From Bacteroidota bacterium (GTDB taxonomy: Bacteria; Bacteroidota; Bacteroidia; Sphingobacteriales; Sphingobacteriaceae), in contig JAMFRP010000011.1 of assembly GCA_026224775.1 (NCBI GenBank), forward strand, positions 1-64,000: 64,000 bases of DNA, given 5' to 3'. Position 1 is the stretch's first letter, and each line of letters starts with the position of its first letter. The notes under the pieces were generated by a model. The model was not told where the DNA came from. It was given only the letters and a program-made list of their open reading frames with translations, and did no database searches. The position numbers were made by a program, and so were the translations under genes. Positions 1-7,708 of this stretch are shown piece by piece.

Positions 1-346
1 TCGCCGGAGAATAGGTTAACCATTTTGTTTCCAATTCCAGCCTTTCCAGGTTCATCGTCGTTTCGAACTTTATCTGAAGATAGTCCTGTCGCTGAACAGC
101 TGAAAGTGTGGACAGCTTATATTGACGCAATTGATCTTTGATACTATTAAAAAAAACGATTTCTTTTTTGATGGTATCCTTTGGTTCTATCTCGTGCAGA
201 TCATCGATGTAGCCATTTGCTAATCCTGGTATAGGAAGAGCATGGTAACCATTAACAAAGCTATGGGTAAATGTGTCGAAACTTGGTTGCGGTTTCGGAT
301 TAAACAAGGAACAATCGGTAAAAATTAAGGCAGTGTGAATTTTCAT
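1..346 (-). CDS. DUF885-like protein, N-terminal part (runs off window)
   Basis: An open frame starts at the ATG whose complement lies at 344-346 and stays open to the left edge (115 codons). It begins MKIHTALIFTDC and has no evident signal peptide. Residues around 70-105 contain a pattern like LRQYKLSTLSAVQRQDYLQ, which resembles the helical N-terminal part of DUF885 proteins. That family match is from memory and weak. It is divergent from the GH95-like gene at 660 and shares a roughly 310-bp intergenic region with it. Only the first 115 residues are visible, so no function is assigned. Confidence 0.5.
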   Translation of the reverse strand, partial: MKIHTALIFTDCSLFNPKPQPSFDTFTHSFVNGYHALPIPGLANGYIDDLHEIEPKDTIKKEIVFFNSIKDQLRQYKLSTLSAVQRQDYLQIKFETTMNLERLELETKWLTYSPA

Positions 347-574
347 GGAGTAATATAAGGTGGATAAATACGTCAATCCCCTACTTTAGACTCGCAAGGG
401 CTCAATATAGACAGCTATTTTGTTTATTCGACTAAGTATTACACTCCTTGTTACATAAAAATACTATTTTAATAATTATTACAGCCAATCCTTGGTTGTT
501 TACAGACTGAGTCTGAATCGTTTTATAAAGAACCTGTTTGATTGGGAAAGGATCTATTATAACTTATCGATATT

Positions 575-620
575 TATTAATGATTTTTTAAGAATTGGTT
601 AATGATTTGGATTTTATTTG
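575..620 (+). promoter_or_regulatory. Triple 11-bp direct repeat plus -7 box (SARP-type operator, site A)
   Basis: Three heptamers TATTAAT (575-581), TTTTAAG (586-592) and GGTTAAT (597-603) are spaced exactly 11 bp. After a 9-nt gap comes TTTATTTG (613-620), close to the Bacteroidota -7 consensus TAnnTTTG. Transcription would start near 627, about 33 nt before the ATG at 660. The same geometry occurs at four other promoters in this window. The rest of the 347-659 gap is AT-rich and shows nothing else. Confidence 0.7.
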
Positions 621-659
621 TTTGACATGATATTGTAAGCCTCATTGATAATCTTCTAT

Positions 660-2915
660 ATGAAAAACCGCCAGTTAACCTTATTGATATTCGCATGCCT
701 GTTAAATATATCTTCTTATTGCCAAACTACAGGCGATACGGTTGCTATCAGTGAAAATATAAACTGGAAAGAGTTTTTAAACCGTAGCGACATGGTTTGG
801 AAAGGCAAACTGCCTGATAACTGGGATAGGGGTGTTTTTTTGGGTAACGGCTGCTTGGGCACTATTTTTTGGGTTAACGATAAAGGCGCGTTTAACTTTG
901 AGGTTTCAAGAGGTGATCTTTACGATCATAGGAATGATGGTGATGGTAAAGCGGTTCTTTATTATACCAATCGCTTGCCTAACGGGCATTTCGAATTGAA
1001 ATTAAGTAATGATATACCCACCGGCAATATTCGTCTTGATCTATGGAACGCGGAAGCGCTGGGAAATGTAAAAAGCGGAGCAAATAATTACAGTATCCGT
1101 TGTTTTACCGCTGCAGACAGGAATGTGATCGTTTTGGAGATCACCGGAGACACGGGAAATCAACTGCATTGGTTTCCTGATACGGCAAAGTCCACCCGGA
1201 AAAACCCTCCGAAGGGCTATATGCCTTATCCTCCTCAAATTATTGAGCATAAAGATGGTATTTCGGTAAGTGTTCAGGAAATGCCGTCGGATGATCAATA
1301 CCATACTGCCGGTTTACCCGAAGGGGAATATGCTACCGCCTGGTTAAGGCAGGTACAGGGTAATAAGGTTACTTATTATATGAGTATGGGTTTATCCTAC
1401 CCTGGCAGAACGGCAGCGAACGAAGCCGTTAGGTTGATTAAGGATGCGCAAAAAGCCGGGACACTTAAATTGGAATATCTTCACCGCTCATGGTGGCATA
1501 GTTATTATCCTAAAAGTTTTGTGTCTATACCCGATGCCGCAATGGAGAGCTTTTACTGGATACAGATGTATAAAATGGGATCAGCCTCCAGACAAGGTGG
1601 GCCTATTTTAGATCTAATGGACCCCTGGTTCAGGCCTACCGTTTGGCCTGCCATTTGGTGGAACCTGAACATTCAGCTTACCTATTGGCCTTTTTATATG
1701 TCAAACCACCTGGATGAAGCGGAACCATTGTCAAGAACGGTTTGGAACGACCGGTTTACCCTGGCAAAAAACGCCGCGCCATATCAAAATGATTCTTTCG
1801 CGATAGGCCGGGGAACGGGGCCTGACGGAAGAACTCCGGTAGGTGGTGAAGTGGGTAATTTACCTTGGGTTATGCACAATCTTTGGATGTATTATCGGAG
1901 TACAATGGATGATAAGTATCTCCGGGAGCAATTATTCCCTTTAATGAAAGGTTCCTTTAATTATCTGCAGCATATCGTCATCAAGCAACCGGATGGAAAA
2001 TGGTCATTGCCTAAAACGGCCTCACCGGAATATACCGATGGCGTAGAAAACAGCAATTATACACTGGCTTGCCTTCGTTGGCTTGCCAATACATTAATTA
2101 TTGCCGATGACCGCCTGAAATTAAATGATCCGATAGTGAATAATTGCAAAGCGATGCTGAACAGGCTGGTACCTTATGAAATAGATAATGCCTCAGGTTT
2201 TATGGTTGGCAAAGGTATGCCTTTTATTAAATCGCACAGGCATTGGTCCCATTTATTCATGATCTACCCCTTTCACGAATACAGATGGGATAATCCGAAG
2301 GAAGCGCCATTAATAAGCAAATCGTTAGAAAACTGGATAACCAAGCCCCAGGCCTTTGCCGGCTATTCATGGTTAGGCGCCGCCTCCATTCTGGAAGCCG
2401 GCGGGTGGAGTGATGAAGCACTAGATTTTTTGCATTCGTTTCTCAGAAAGTCACCCCAGCCTAATACACTTTATCGGGAGGGCTCGCCGGTCATCGAAAC
2501 ACCGTTGGCATACGATCGTACCTTGCAGGAAATGCTAATGACCAGTTACAGCGATACGATCAGGATATTCCCCGGTGCACCATCTGTCTGGAAAAATATT
2601 TCCTTCGCAAGTTTAAGAGCCGAAGGGGCCTTCCTTGTCAGCGCCAGAAGAACATTCGGTGAACTAGATTTCATCGCGATAAAAAGTCTTGCCGGTGAAT
2701 CATGTATAATTAATACGGGATTTAAGGGGCCGGTTAAAGCAACAAATAGGGAGGCTGGTTCGATGAAAGATATGGGCAATGGCATAGTGCGCATATCTCT
2801 AAAAAAGGGTGAATCTACTATTTTATATACTGGGCAACATATTCCTGACATGAATTTACAGCCAGTTAGCCTTCCTGATCAACAAATATCATGGGGCGAA
2901 AGAAAACCACTGTAA
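660..2915 (+). CDS. Secreted GH95-like glycoside hydrolase
   Basis: This 751-residue protein has a signal peptide (about residues 1-22, ending at SYCQ). I use the ATG at 660 rather than a TTG 15 nt upstream. An N-terminal beta-rich domain carries GNGCLGTIFW, the counterpart of the GNGRLG motif of GH95. The (alpha/alpha)6 barrel carries WNLNIQLTYWP, matching the paired-Asn motif of GH95, and a SPEYTDG segment at the place of the general-acid Glu. The IDGNFG motif of classical GH95 is not found, so it is a divergent relative and the substrate (alpha-L-fucoside or alpha-L-galactoside in the family) is uncertain. It is a single gene behind operator site A and probably belongs to the polysaccharide regulon downstream. 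Confidence 0.72.
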   Translation: MKNRQLTLLIFACLLNISSYCQTTGDTVAISENINWKEFLNRSDMVWKGKLPDNWDRGVFLGNGCLGTIFWVNDKGAFNFEVSRGDLYDHRNDGDGKAVLYYTNRLPNGHFELKLSNDIPTGNIRLDLWNAEALGNVKSGANNYSIRCFTAADRNVIVLEITGDTGNQLHWFPDTAKSTRKNPPKGYMPYPPQIIEHKDGISVSVQEMPSDDQYHTAGLPEGEYATAWLRQVQGNKVTYYMSMGLSYPGRTAANEAVRLIKDAQKAGTLKLEYLHRSWWHSYYPKSFVSIPDAAMESFYWIQMYKMGSASRQGGPILDLMDPWFRPTVWPAIWWNLNIQLTYWPFYMSNHLDEAEPLSRTVWNDRFTLAKNAAPYQNDSFAIGRGTGPDGRTPVGGEVGNLPWVMHNLWMYYRSTMDDKYLREQLFPLMKGSFNYLQHIVIKQPDGKWSLPKTASPEYTDGVENSNYTLACLRWLANTLIIADDRLKLNDPIVNNCKAMLNRLVPYEIDNASGFMVGKGMPFIKSHRHWSHLFMIYPFHEYRWDNPKEAPLISKSLENWITKPQAFAGYSWLGAASILEAGGWSDEALDFLHSFLRKSPQPNTLYREGSPVIETPLAYDRTLQEMLMTSYSDTIRIFPGAPSVWKNISFASLRAEGAFLVSARRTFGELDFIAIKSLAGESCIINTGFKGPVKATNREAGSMKDMGNGIVRISLKKGESTILYTGQHIPDMNLQPVSLPDQQISWGERKPL

Positions 2916-2989
2916 CATATACTCTAAATAAATTAACTTATCTGTTCATCGTTAGCCTGGCTTAGCATAATGCTGAATTAATGGTAAAG

Positions 2990-3025
2990 GGCCAGTCTTG
3001 GGCATCATTGTCTGCAAGACCGGCC
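2990..3025. terminator. Hairpin between convergent genes
   Basis: Arms at 2990-3000 and 3015-3025 pair over 11 bases with one A-C mismatch on the plus strand, which becomes a G-U pair on the minus strand. It lies between the convergent ends of the GH95-like gene and the SDR gene. There is no clear U tract, so termination is inferred from position. Confidence 0.5.
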
Positions 3026-3037
3026 ATTTGTTGCTGA

Positions 3038-3808
3038 TTATATTCCCTTTACTTCGCCACCATCCATTCTAACGGCTGTGCCGGTCATCCATTTTGCTGC
3101 CGATGATACCAGGAAGGCTATAAGTTCCGCGATTTCCTCCGGCTCCCCATAACGTTCAATGTGCGCATCCACCAAAAACTTTGCTTTCGCTTCATCCATG
3201 CTCATATGATTAGCTTCAGACCATTTTTTAAGAAACCCGATGCGGCGATTACTCATTACAGGCCCTGGCAATATACTGTTTACTTGAACACCGTCTATAA
3301 TTCCCTGTTCTGCAAATGCCTTTGCCAGAGCGACAATAGCAGCATTAATAGTAGCTACTGCGGCAAATCCCGGTTTAGGATCTTCAGCTGAATTTCCGGA
3401 AGTAAGGACTACTGATCCCTTGGATGCTTTCAAATAAGGCCATGCTTTGATGGTCAGGCGGCGTGCACCATGTAGCTTCATTTCTGCGCCGTCATTCCAT
3501 TGCTCATCAGTCATTTCAAATAGATGGATCTGTGGCACAGCACCGGCAATATTAACTACCGCGTTAATTTGCCCAAATTTTTCGATGGTTTTAGCAACAA
3601 CTTCATCTACTGCCGACACTTGCCTTAAATCGGCTGCTATAATCAGCGGTTCAGCACCGGCTGCTTTTACAGTTTTTGCTGTTACCTTTAATTCTTCTTC
3701 ACGACGGGCAACCAATACGATTCCTGAGAAATCTTTGGCCAGCCTGATAGCGGTTGCTGCACCAATACCAGCACTTGCTCCTGTTACAATTGCAATTGAA
3801 TTTTTCAT
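3038..3808 (-). CDS. SDR-family protein lacking the catalytic Tyr-Lys pair
   Basis: This 256-residue protein has a Rossmann fold with the cofactor motif TGASAGIG at residues 9-16 and a NIAG motif near 86-89, as in classical short-chain dehydrogenases. The active site is unusual. After the Ser region (TSGNS, 136-140), the canonical YxxxK is replaced by VATIN (151-155), so Tyr and Lys are both missing. The C-terminal part (PGPVMSNRR, then a WMTGTAVRMDGG-type end) is intact, so the gene is not degraded. It may bind NAD(P) without classical redox activity or use a different mechanism. It follows the TMEM175-type gene by 30 bp and is probably co-transcribed with it. Confidence 0.85.
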   Translation of the reverse strand: MKNSIAIVTGASAGIGAATAIRLAKDFSGIVLVARREEELKVTAKTVKAAGAEPLIIAADLRQVSAVDEVVAKTIEKFGQINAVVNIAGAVPQIHLFEMTDEQWNDGAEMKLHGARRLTIKAWPYLKASKGSVVLTSGNSAEDPKPGFAAVATINAAIVALAKAFAEQGIIDGVQVNSILPGPVMSNRRIGFLKKWSEANHMSMDEAKAKFLVDAHIERYGEPEEIAELIAFLVSSAAKWMTGTAVRMDGGEVKGI

Positions 3809-3838
3809 AATTGATAATTAGTTTTTCTAAATACTGTT

Positions 3839-4450
3839 TTACATTTTTATTTTTAATCTCGGTGGCGCCGGTTTCAGATAGAAAAGCAATGCGCACCATA
3901 TCAAACCCAAGCTCCAAAGCGGCAGTCTAAAAGCAAGCAGCATAGCAATAATGAAAAGCCCGATGGTAAAAAATGACCGCATATTCATAATCCGCATGGT
4001 TTTCATGGTTATTCCTACAGATTGGTCGGTACATAACGCTTGCCATACCAAGATCAGATAAGTAATATTCACCATTAAAAAAATAGCCGCATAAATGAAT
4101 ACAGGAACCGGGGCCAGCCGGGTCTGCGCGATCCATGCTGTGGAAAATGGTACCAGAGATACGGAAAACAGCTGTGCGAAATTGCTCCAGATCAAAGGGA
4201 TTGTTGCGAGCTTGGCGTGCCTTAGCAAATAGTGATGGTTAACCCATGCGATGGCAACAAATAAATAACTTAACCCATAGCTTAATGCCGTGGGCCACAA
4301 CTTCCATAATTCCGAAAATGTTGGGTACTGAGGCGGTTTTAATAAAAAAACCATAATTGTAATAATTACTGCAAACACACCGTCTGAAAAGGCATTAAGT
4401 CTTTGCGGTGTAGCAAGGTCATCAGTTGTGTTTTTACTTTCACTTAACAT
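3839..4450 (-). CDS. TMEM175/DUF1211-type potassium channel
   Basis: This 203-residue multi-pass membrane protein begins MLSESKNTTDD. Residues 17-27 (RLNAFSDGVFA) carry the family's filter-forming RxxxFSDGVFA signature, followed by about six hydrophobic segments. Bacterial TMEM175 proteins are about 200 residues long and assemble as tetrameric K+-selective channels in the inner membrane. I chose the ATG at 4450 because the residues encoded further upstream (to 4525) are AT-rich and lie outside the family's normal N-terminus. It lies 30 bp upstream of the SDR gene and is separated from the hydrolase gene upstream by a strong hairpin. Confidence 0.88.
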   Translation of the reverse strand: MLSESKNTTDDLATPQRLNAFSDGVFAVIITIMVFLLKPPQYPTFSELWKLWPTALSYGLSYLFVAIAWVNHHYLLRHAKLATIPLIWSNFAQLFSVSLVPFSTAWIAQTRLAPVPVFIYAAIFLMVNITYLILVWQALCTDQSVGITMKTMRIMNMRSFFTIGLFIIAMLLAFRLPLWSLGLIWCALLFYLKPAPPRLKIKM

Positions 4451-4533
4451 ATAGATATGAATTAGTGTATTTATTATATTTATTATATTTTTCCGAGGCA
4501 TCAATAAACCATTTTCAGTATGCATTTTTTTTC

Positions 4534-4570
4534 TTTAGTGAGGCGATGCATTCGCAACCGCCTCACTAAA
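4534..4570. terminator. 12-bp perfect hairpin after the hydrolase gene
   Basis: Perfect 12-base arms at 4534-4545 and 4559-4570 with a 13-nt loop lie just after the stop of the minus-strand hydrolase (4588). A run of T flanks it only on the plus strand, so on the coding strand there is no U tract. It probably marks the end of the hydrolase transcript. Confidence 0.5.
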
Positions 4571-4587
4571 GGAGGCTCTGAATTTTA

Positions 4588-5457
4588 TTATTTACGCAGC
4601 GTTGCTAAGAACGTAAGGATTTCTTCGCCGATCTCATTTACATGGGTTTCCAATGCGAAGTGACCTGTATCAAAAAACTTTACTATGGCATTTGGCAGGT
4701 CCTTTTTGAAAGCCTCAGCACCCGGCGGCAAAAAGAAAGGGTCCTTATCGCCCCAGACGGCTAATAAAGGCACTTGGCTTTCTTTAAAGTATTTATGGAA
4801 GGTGGGGTAAAGCGCTACATTGGTGGCATAATCTTTAAACAGATCAAGCTGAATTTCCCCATTTTCATCACGGTCAAGGAAAAATTGATCGAGTGAATAG
4901 GATTCCGGCGCTACAAGGCTCTTGTCACTTACACCGGTAAAATATTGCCATTGTGTTGTCTCTGCTGTTGACATCCCCTTTAGATTATTCCGGTTCTCCT
5001 CGGTTGGTTCGGCCCAATATTTTTGTATTGGCTCCCATCCGCCACTCAGCCCTTCTTCATAAGCATTACCGTTTTGTGAAATAATACCGGTGATCTTTTC
5101 AGGATTAGCTACAGCCAGCCTAAAGCCAACTGGAGCACCATAATCAAATACCTGAATGGCAAAACGTTTTAAACCTAATAGGTCTACAAAGCCCTGAATA
5201 TATTTTGTCAGGTTGTCGAATGTATAATTGAAGGATTTGTAATGAGGCGCGTCAGAAAAACCGAAACCGATAAGATCGGGGGCAATGACATGATATTTTT
5301 CGCTCAGGATAGGTATCAGGTTCCTGTACATGTGAGAAGATGTTGGATATCCATGTAATAAGAGTACCACAGGAGCATCTTTTTGTCCTGCTTCACGATA
5401 AAAAATGTTCAGGCCTTCTACCTGTACTTTGCGATAATTTACTGCTGATGTTTTCAT
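4588..5457 (-). CDS. Alpha/beta hydrolase, haloalkane dehalogenase/epoxide hydrolase type
   Basis: This 289-residue cytoplasmic enzyme begins MKTSAVNYRKV. I use the ATG at 5457; an upstream start would run into the palindromic operator. LLLHGYP (32-38) supplies the HG oxyanion motif. VFDYGAP places an Asp nucleophile at residue 105, as in haloalkane dehalogenases and epoxide hydrolases, which work through an aspartyl-ester intermediate. WGDKDPFF (Asp239) and TGHFALE (His266) complete a plausible triad. The substrate cannot be read from the sequence. The next gene upstream is a close paralogue whose nucleophile is lost. A palindrome shared with the TetR gene precedes it, so it is probably repressed by that TetR protein. 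Confidence 0.9.
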   Translation of the reverse strand: MKTSAVNYRKVQVEGLNIFYREAGQKDAPVVLLLHGYPTSSHMYRNLIPILSEKYHVIAPDLIGFGFSDAPHYKSFNYTFDNLTKYIQGFVDLLGLKRFAIQVFDYGAPVGFRLAVANPEKITGIISQNGNAYEEGLSGGWEPIQKYWAEPTEENRNNLKGMSTAETTQWQYFTGVSDKSLVAPESYSLDQFFLDRDENGEIQLDLFKDYATNVALYPTFHKYFKESQVPLLAVWGDKDPFFLPPGAEAFKKDLPNAIVKFFDTGHFALETHVNEIGEEILTFLATLRK

Positions 5458-5494
5458 GATCTTGACAATTAATATTTGGTAGTGGATTAGTTTA

Positions 5495-5520
5495 TTTAAA
5501 ACAGACAAGTATGTTTTAAA
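5495..5520 (-). promoter_or_regulatory. TetR operator upstream of the active hydrolase
   Basis: Arms at 5495-5506 and 5509-5520 are 12 bases long with 11 matches around a central AA. The core AAACAGAC-AA-GTATGTTT (5499-5516) differs by one base from the operator in front of the TetR gene. It sits about 40 bp upstream of the ATG at 5457. Confidence 0.72.
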
Positions 5521-5537
5521 TAAGTTAAAAAATTAAG

Positions 5538-6404
5538 CTAATTTGCAGGCATTAAAAATGCCTTGATCCTCACGGCGATGCCTTCGTGGTGTTCCTCAAG
5601 TGCTAAATGACTGGTCTCATAAACATGTAATTCAGCGGAGGGCACGTCTTTTTTAATCGCCTCGGCGGCCGACAGCGGAAAAAAAACATCGTTCTTTCCC
5701 CATACCAAAAGTATCCGGGGTTGCTCCTCCTTCAGGAATTTCTGCCATTTGGGGTATTCTTCGATATTGGTTCGGTAATCATAAAGAAGGTCCAACTGAA
5801 TCTCTTCCTGACCAGGACGGCTTAAATAATATAAGGCGTTCAGATAACCATCCGGATTTATATTGGCTATATCTTTCGCACCATTCAGGAAGAATAACTT
5901 AATGCCCTCCAATGTCAACAAAGGCTTAACCAGTTTCTCAGTTTCTTCATGGCGATCTTGAAGGAAAGGCGCAGCATTATGCATTGCCGGCCCCAGGCCT
6001 TCTTCATACATATTAGAATTTTGAAGAATATAATTATTAAATAAATCCGGTCTTCTTGATGCGATGCGGAATGTTATTGGTCCACCATAGCCTAAAGCAT
6101 AAACATTAGGGTGAGTTAGCCCCATTTGGGCTATAAATTTTTCGATGCTTAAAGAAATATTATCAAATGTATAATCGAAGTTTTCTTTGTTGGGTATATC
6201 GCTGTTTCCGAAACCGGGGAAATCTGGTGCAACCAAATAAAAGTCTTCTTTCAGGTCATGAATCAATTCCTGGAAAGCACTGGATGCGTTAGGGATTCCA
6301 TTCAATAAAATAAGCTGTGGTTTGCTTTTATCACCTGCCTCCCTGTAAAAAATGTTGATCCCGTCAACATTTATTGTTTTGTAATAAATCGCTTGTTTTC
6401 TCAT
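5538..6404 (-). CDS. Alpha/beta hydrolase paralogue without nucleophile
   Basis: This 288-residue paralogue of the downstream gene aligns almost without gaps over the first 110 residues. Position 105, the Asp nucleophile in the paralogue, is Gly here (ALGYGGP; codon GGC, one transition from GAC). The oxyanion-region His35 is Asn (LLNGIP). The acid (WGKNDVFF) and the His (TSHLALEEH) remain. The frame is fully open and conserved, so it is expressed in principle. It may be non-catalytic, a ligand-binding protein, or a partner of the active copy. A third, weaker TetR operator lies upstream. Confidence 0.85.
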   Translation of the reverse strand: MRKQAIYYKTINVDGINIFYREAGDKSKPQLILLNGIPNASSAFQELIHDLKEDFYLVAPDFPGFGNSDIPNKENFDYTFDNISLSIEKFIAQMGLTHPNVYALGYGGPITFRIASRRPDLFNNYILQNSNMYEEGLGPAMHNAAPFLQDRHEETEKLVKPLLTLEGIKLFFLNGAKDIANINPDGYLNALYYLSRPGQEEIQLDLLYDYRTNIEEYPKWQKFLKEEQPRILLVWGKNDVFFPLSAAEAIKKDVPSAELHVYETSHLALEEHHEGIAVRIKAFLMPAN

Positions 6405-6445
6405 TTTTCTTTTTGAATTATTGCTGTTTTTTAACCTTTAGTACA

Positions 6446-6463
6446 ATACAGATAGGTCTGTTT
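6446..6463 (-). promoter_or_regulatory. TetR operator upstream of the second hydrolase (degenerate)
   Basis: ATACAGAT-AG-GTCTGTTT matches the operator in front of the TetR gene at 15 of 18 positions and keeps the ACAGA/TCTGT half-sites. It lies 42 bp upstream of the ATG at 6404. Confidence 0.55.
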
Positions 6464-6516
6464 TTTTAATTTTGTTGCTTATGATTTATTATTAATTACT
6501 ATATAAATTAGTTGGT

Positions 6517-7074
6517 TTATTTACTATCCAGGAGTTTTTTAGCTATGTTTCGCGCACTGATTACCGGCCAAACGTCATCATGTACCTTATTCGCGCTTAG
6601 AGCACCTTCAAATAGGATATACATTTCATCCGCCAGATCTTCTTTTCCAATTGGTTCCAGAATACGGGAAAACAATCTGCGCACGCCATTTTTTTGTTTT
6701 TTTATCTGTGTCCGTATCCGTTCATCTTCCTTGGGTATCTCTGAAATAATATTTAAGAAATTACAACCGTAATATTCTTTTTCTTGAACCAACTCAATCA
6801 GAAAATCGAAAATTGCCAATACCTTTTCTTTAGGATCAGAAAATTTGTCTGCGGCTCCCTTTAATGCCTCATCTGTAGCCAATCCCGAACTTTCCAGGTA
6901 AGTCATTAAAATATCTTCTTTCGAACGGAAACTAGTGTAAAGAGATGATTTGACAACCCCTGATTCTTCAACTATCTGATTAATACCCGTATTTCCATAT
7001 CCCTGTTTGTAAAATAAACGGGATGCAGTATCTACAATTGTTTGTTTGACGGCATTCTTTCTTTCGTTACGCAT
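6517..7074 (-). CDS. TetR/AcrR-family transcriptional repressor
   Basis: This 185-residue protein begins MRNERKNAVKQTIV. Residues about 8-55 form the TetR helix-turn-helix (TASRLFYKQGYGNTGINQIVEESGVVKSSLY pattern, with the KEDI segment following). The C-terminal helical part is the ligand-binding and dimerisation domain. I use the ATG at 7074 because the nine residues encoded upstream are hydrophobic and atypical. A perfect palindrome lies 26 bp upstream, and related palindromes precede both alpha/beta hydrolase genes. I infer autorepression and control of the hydrolases, with release by a small hydrophobic ligand that may be a hydrolase substrate. Confidence 0.9.
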   Translation of the reverse strand: MRNERKNAVKQTIVDTASRLFYKQGYGNTGINQIVEESGVVKSSLYTSFRSKEDILMTYLESSGLATDEALKGAADKFSDPKEKVLAIFDFLIELVQEKEYYGCNFLNIISEIPKEDERIRTQIKKQKNGVRRLFSRILEPIGKEDLADEMYILFEGALSANKVHDDVWPVISARNIAKKLLDSK

Positions 7075-7099
7075 AAGGCAAACATAAAATAAATTATTC

Positions 7100-7117
7100 A
7101 AACAGACAAGTCTGTTT
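7100..7117 (-). promoter_or_regulatory. Perfect palindromic TetR operator (autoregulation)
   Basis: AAACAGAC-AA-GTCTGTTT has perfect 8-bp arms and lies 26 bp upstream of the TetR start. The size and place are typical of TetR operators, and it recurs in weaker form at 5499-5516 and 6446-6463. Confidence 0.75.
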
Positions 7118-7178
7118 TTATAAAAAATATATTTTTATAAAATGCTTAAGTAGGCCAGGTTACACTTTAATATGATGA

Positions 7179-7540
7179 TTATTTTGAAAATTGATTCAGT
7201 GGTTTAGCCAGGTTCAGACGATCGAGAACGGTGCCCGGAGCATATTTATAAGGTACCAGGCCACGGCGTTGAAGCTCAGCAATCACCTCATTCATAAACC
7301 GCAGCCAATCCTCAGGTATGGTTGGGAACATCAAAGCAAAGCCGTAGGTAGCATCGGCCACAAACCATTCTTCCAATCGGTCCGTAATCCCTTAGGAGTT
7401 CCGCCTATTATCGGTGTGCTACCCGTATTGGCGACTATATAGGACACTTCGCTTAGGGTGCGCCCCTCGTTTTTATGTTGTTTTACTGATTGTTTTTTCT
7501 GATGACCATTGATCTAATGAAAATAAGCCTGGCCCGTATG
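7179..7540 (-). pseudogene. Remnant of LLM-class flavin-dependent monooxygenase (NtaA/SnaA type), C-terminal part
   Basis: On the minus strand the last 65 codons (7179-7376) encode EEWFVADATYGFALMFP and ELQRRGLVPYKY, the C-terminal signature of NtaA/DszA-type FMN-dependent monooxygenases. Upstream the homology continues in another frame (RTLSEVSYIVANTG, STPIIGGTPKG) with a one-base shift near 7385. A second shift lies at an A6 run near 7490, beyond which LFSLDQWSSE is readable to about 7540. The N-terminal two thirds of a normal gene (about 440 codons) are absent. It is therefore a decayed fragment rather than a short gene. It lies between the TetR gene and the first membrane SARP gene; 7541-7708 shows nothing clear beyond an AT-rich promoter region. 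Confidence 0.65.
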
Positions 7541-7708
7541 ACATAGCAATTATTTGCATAAGATAACTCATTGTCCTTAGCACATCGGGATAGGCATACG
7601 TATGCAGTTGTAAAAAATCATTGTCAACTCTCAAAAAACTGTATATTCACATTGCCAATTGTGACATTTTTAAATTTCATCAGCCTGTTGAAATTAAAAC
7701 CCATTATA

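Noticed and set aside
3161-3821. Plus-strand open frames over the SDR gene
   Set aside because: They lie opposite a well-supported SDR gene and encode no recognisable domain.
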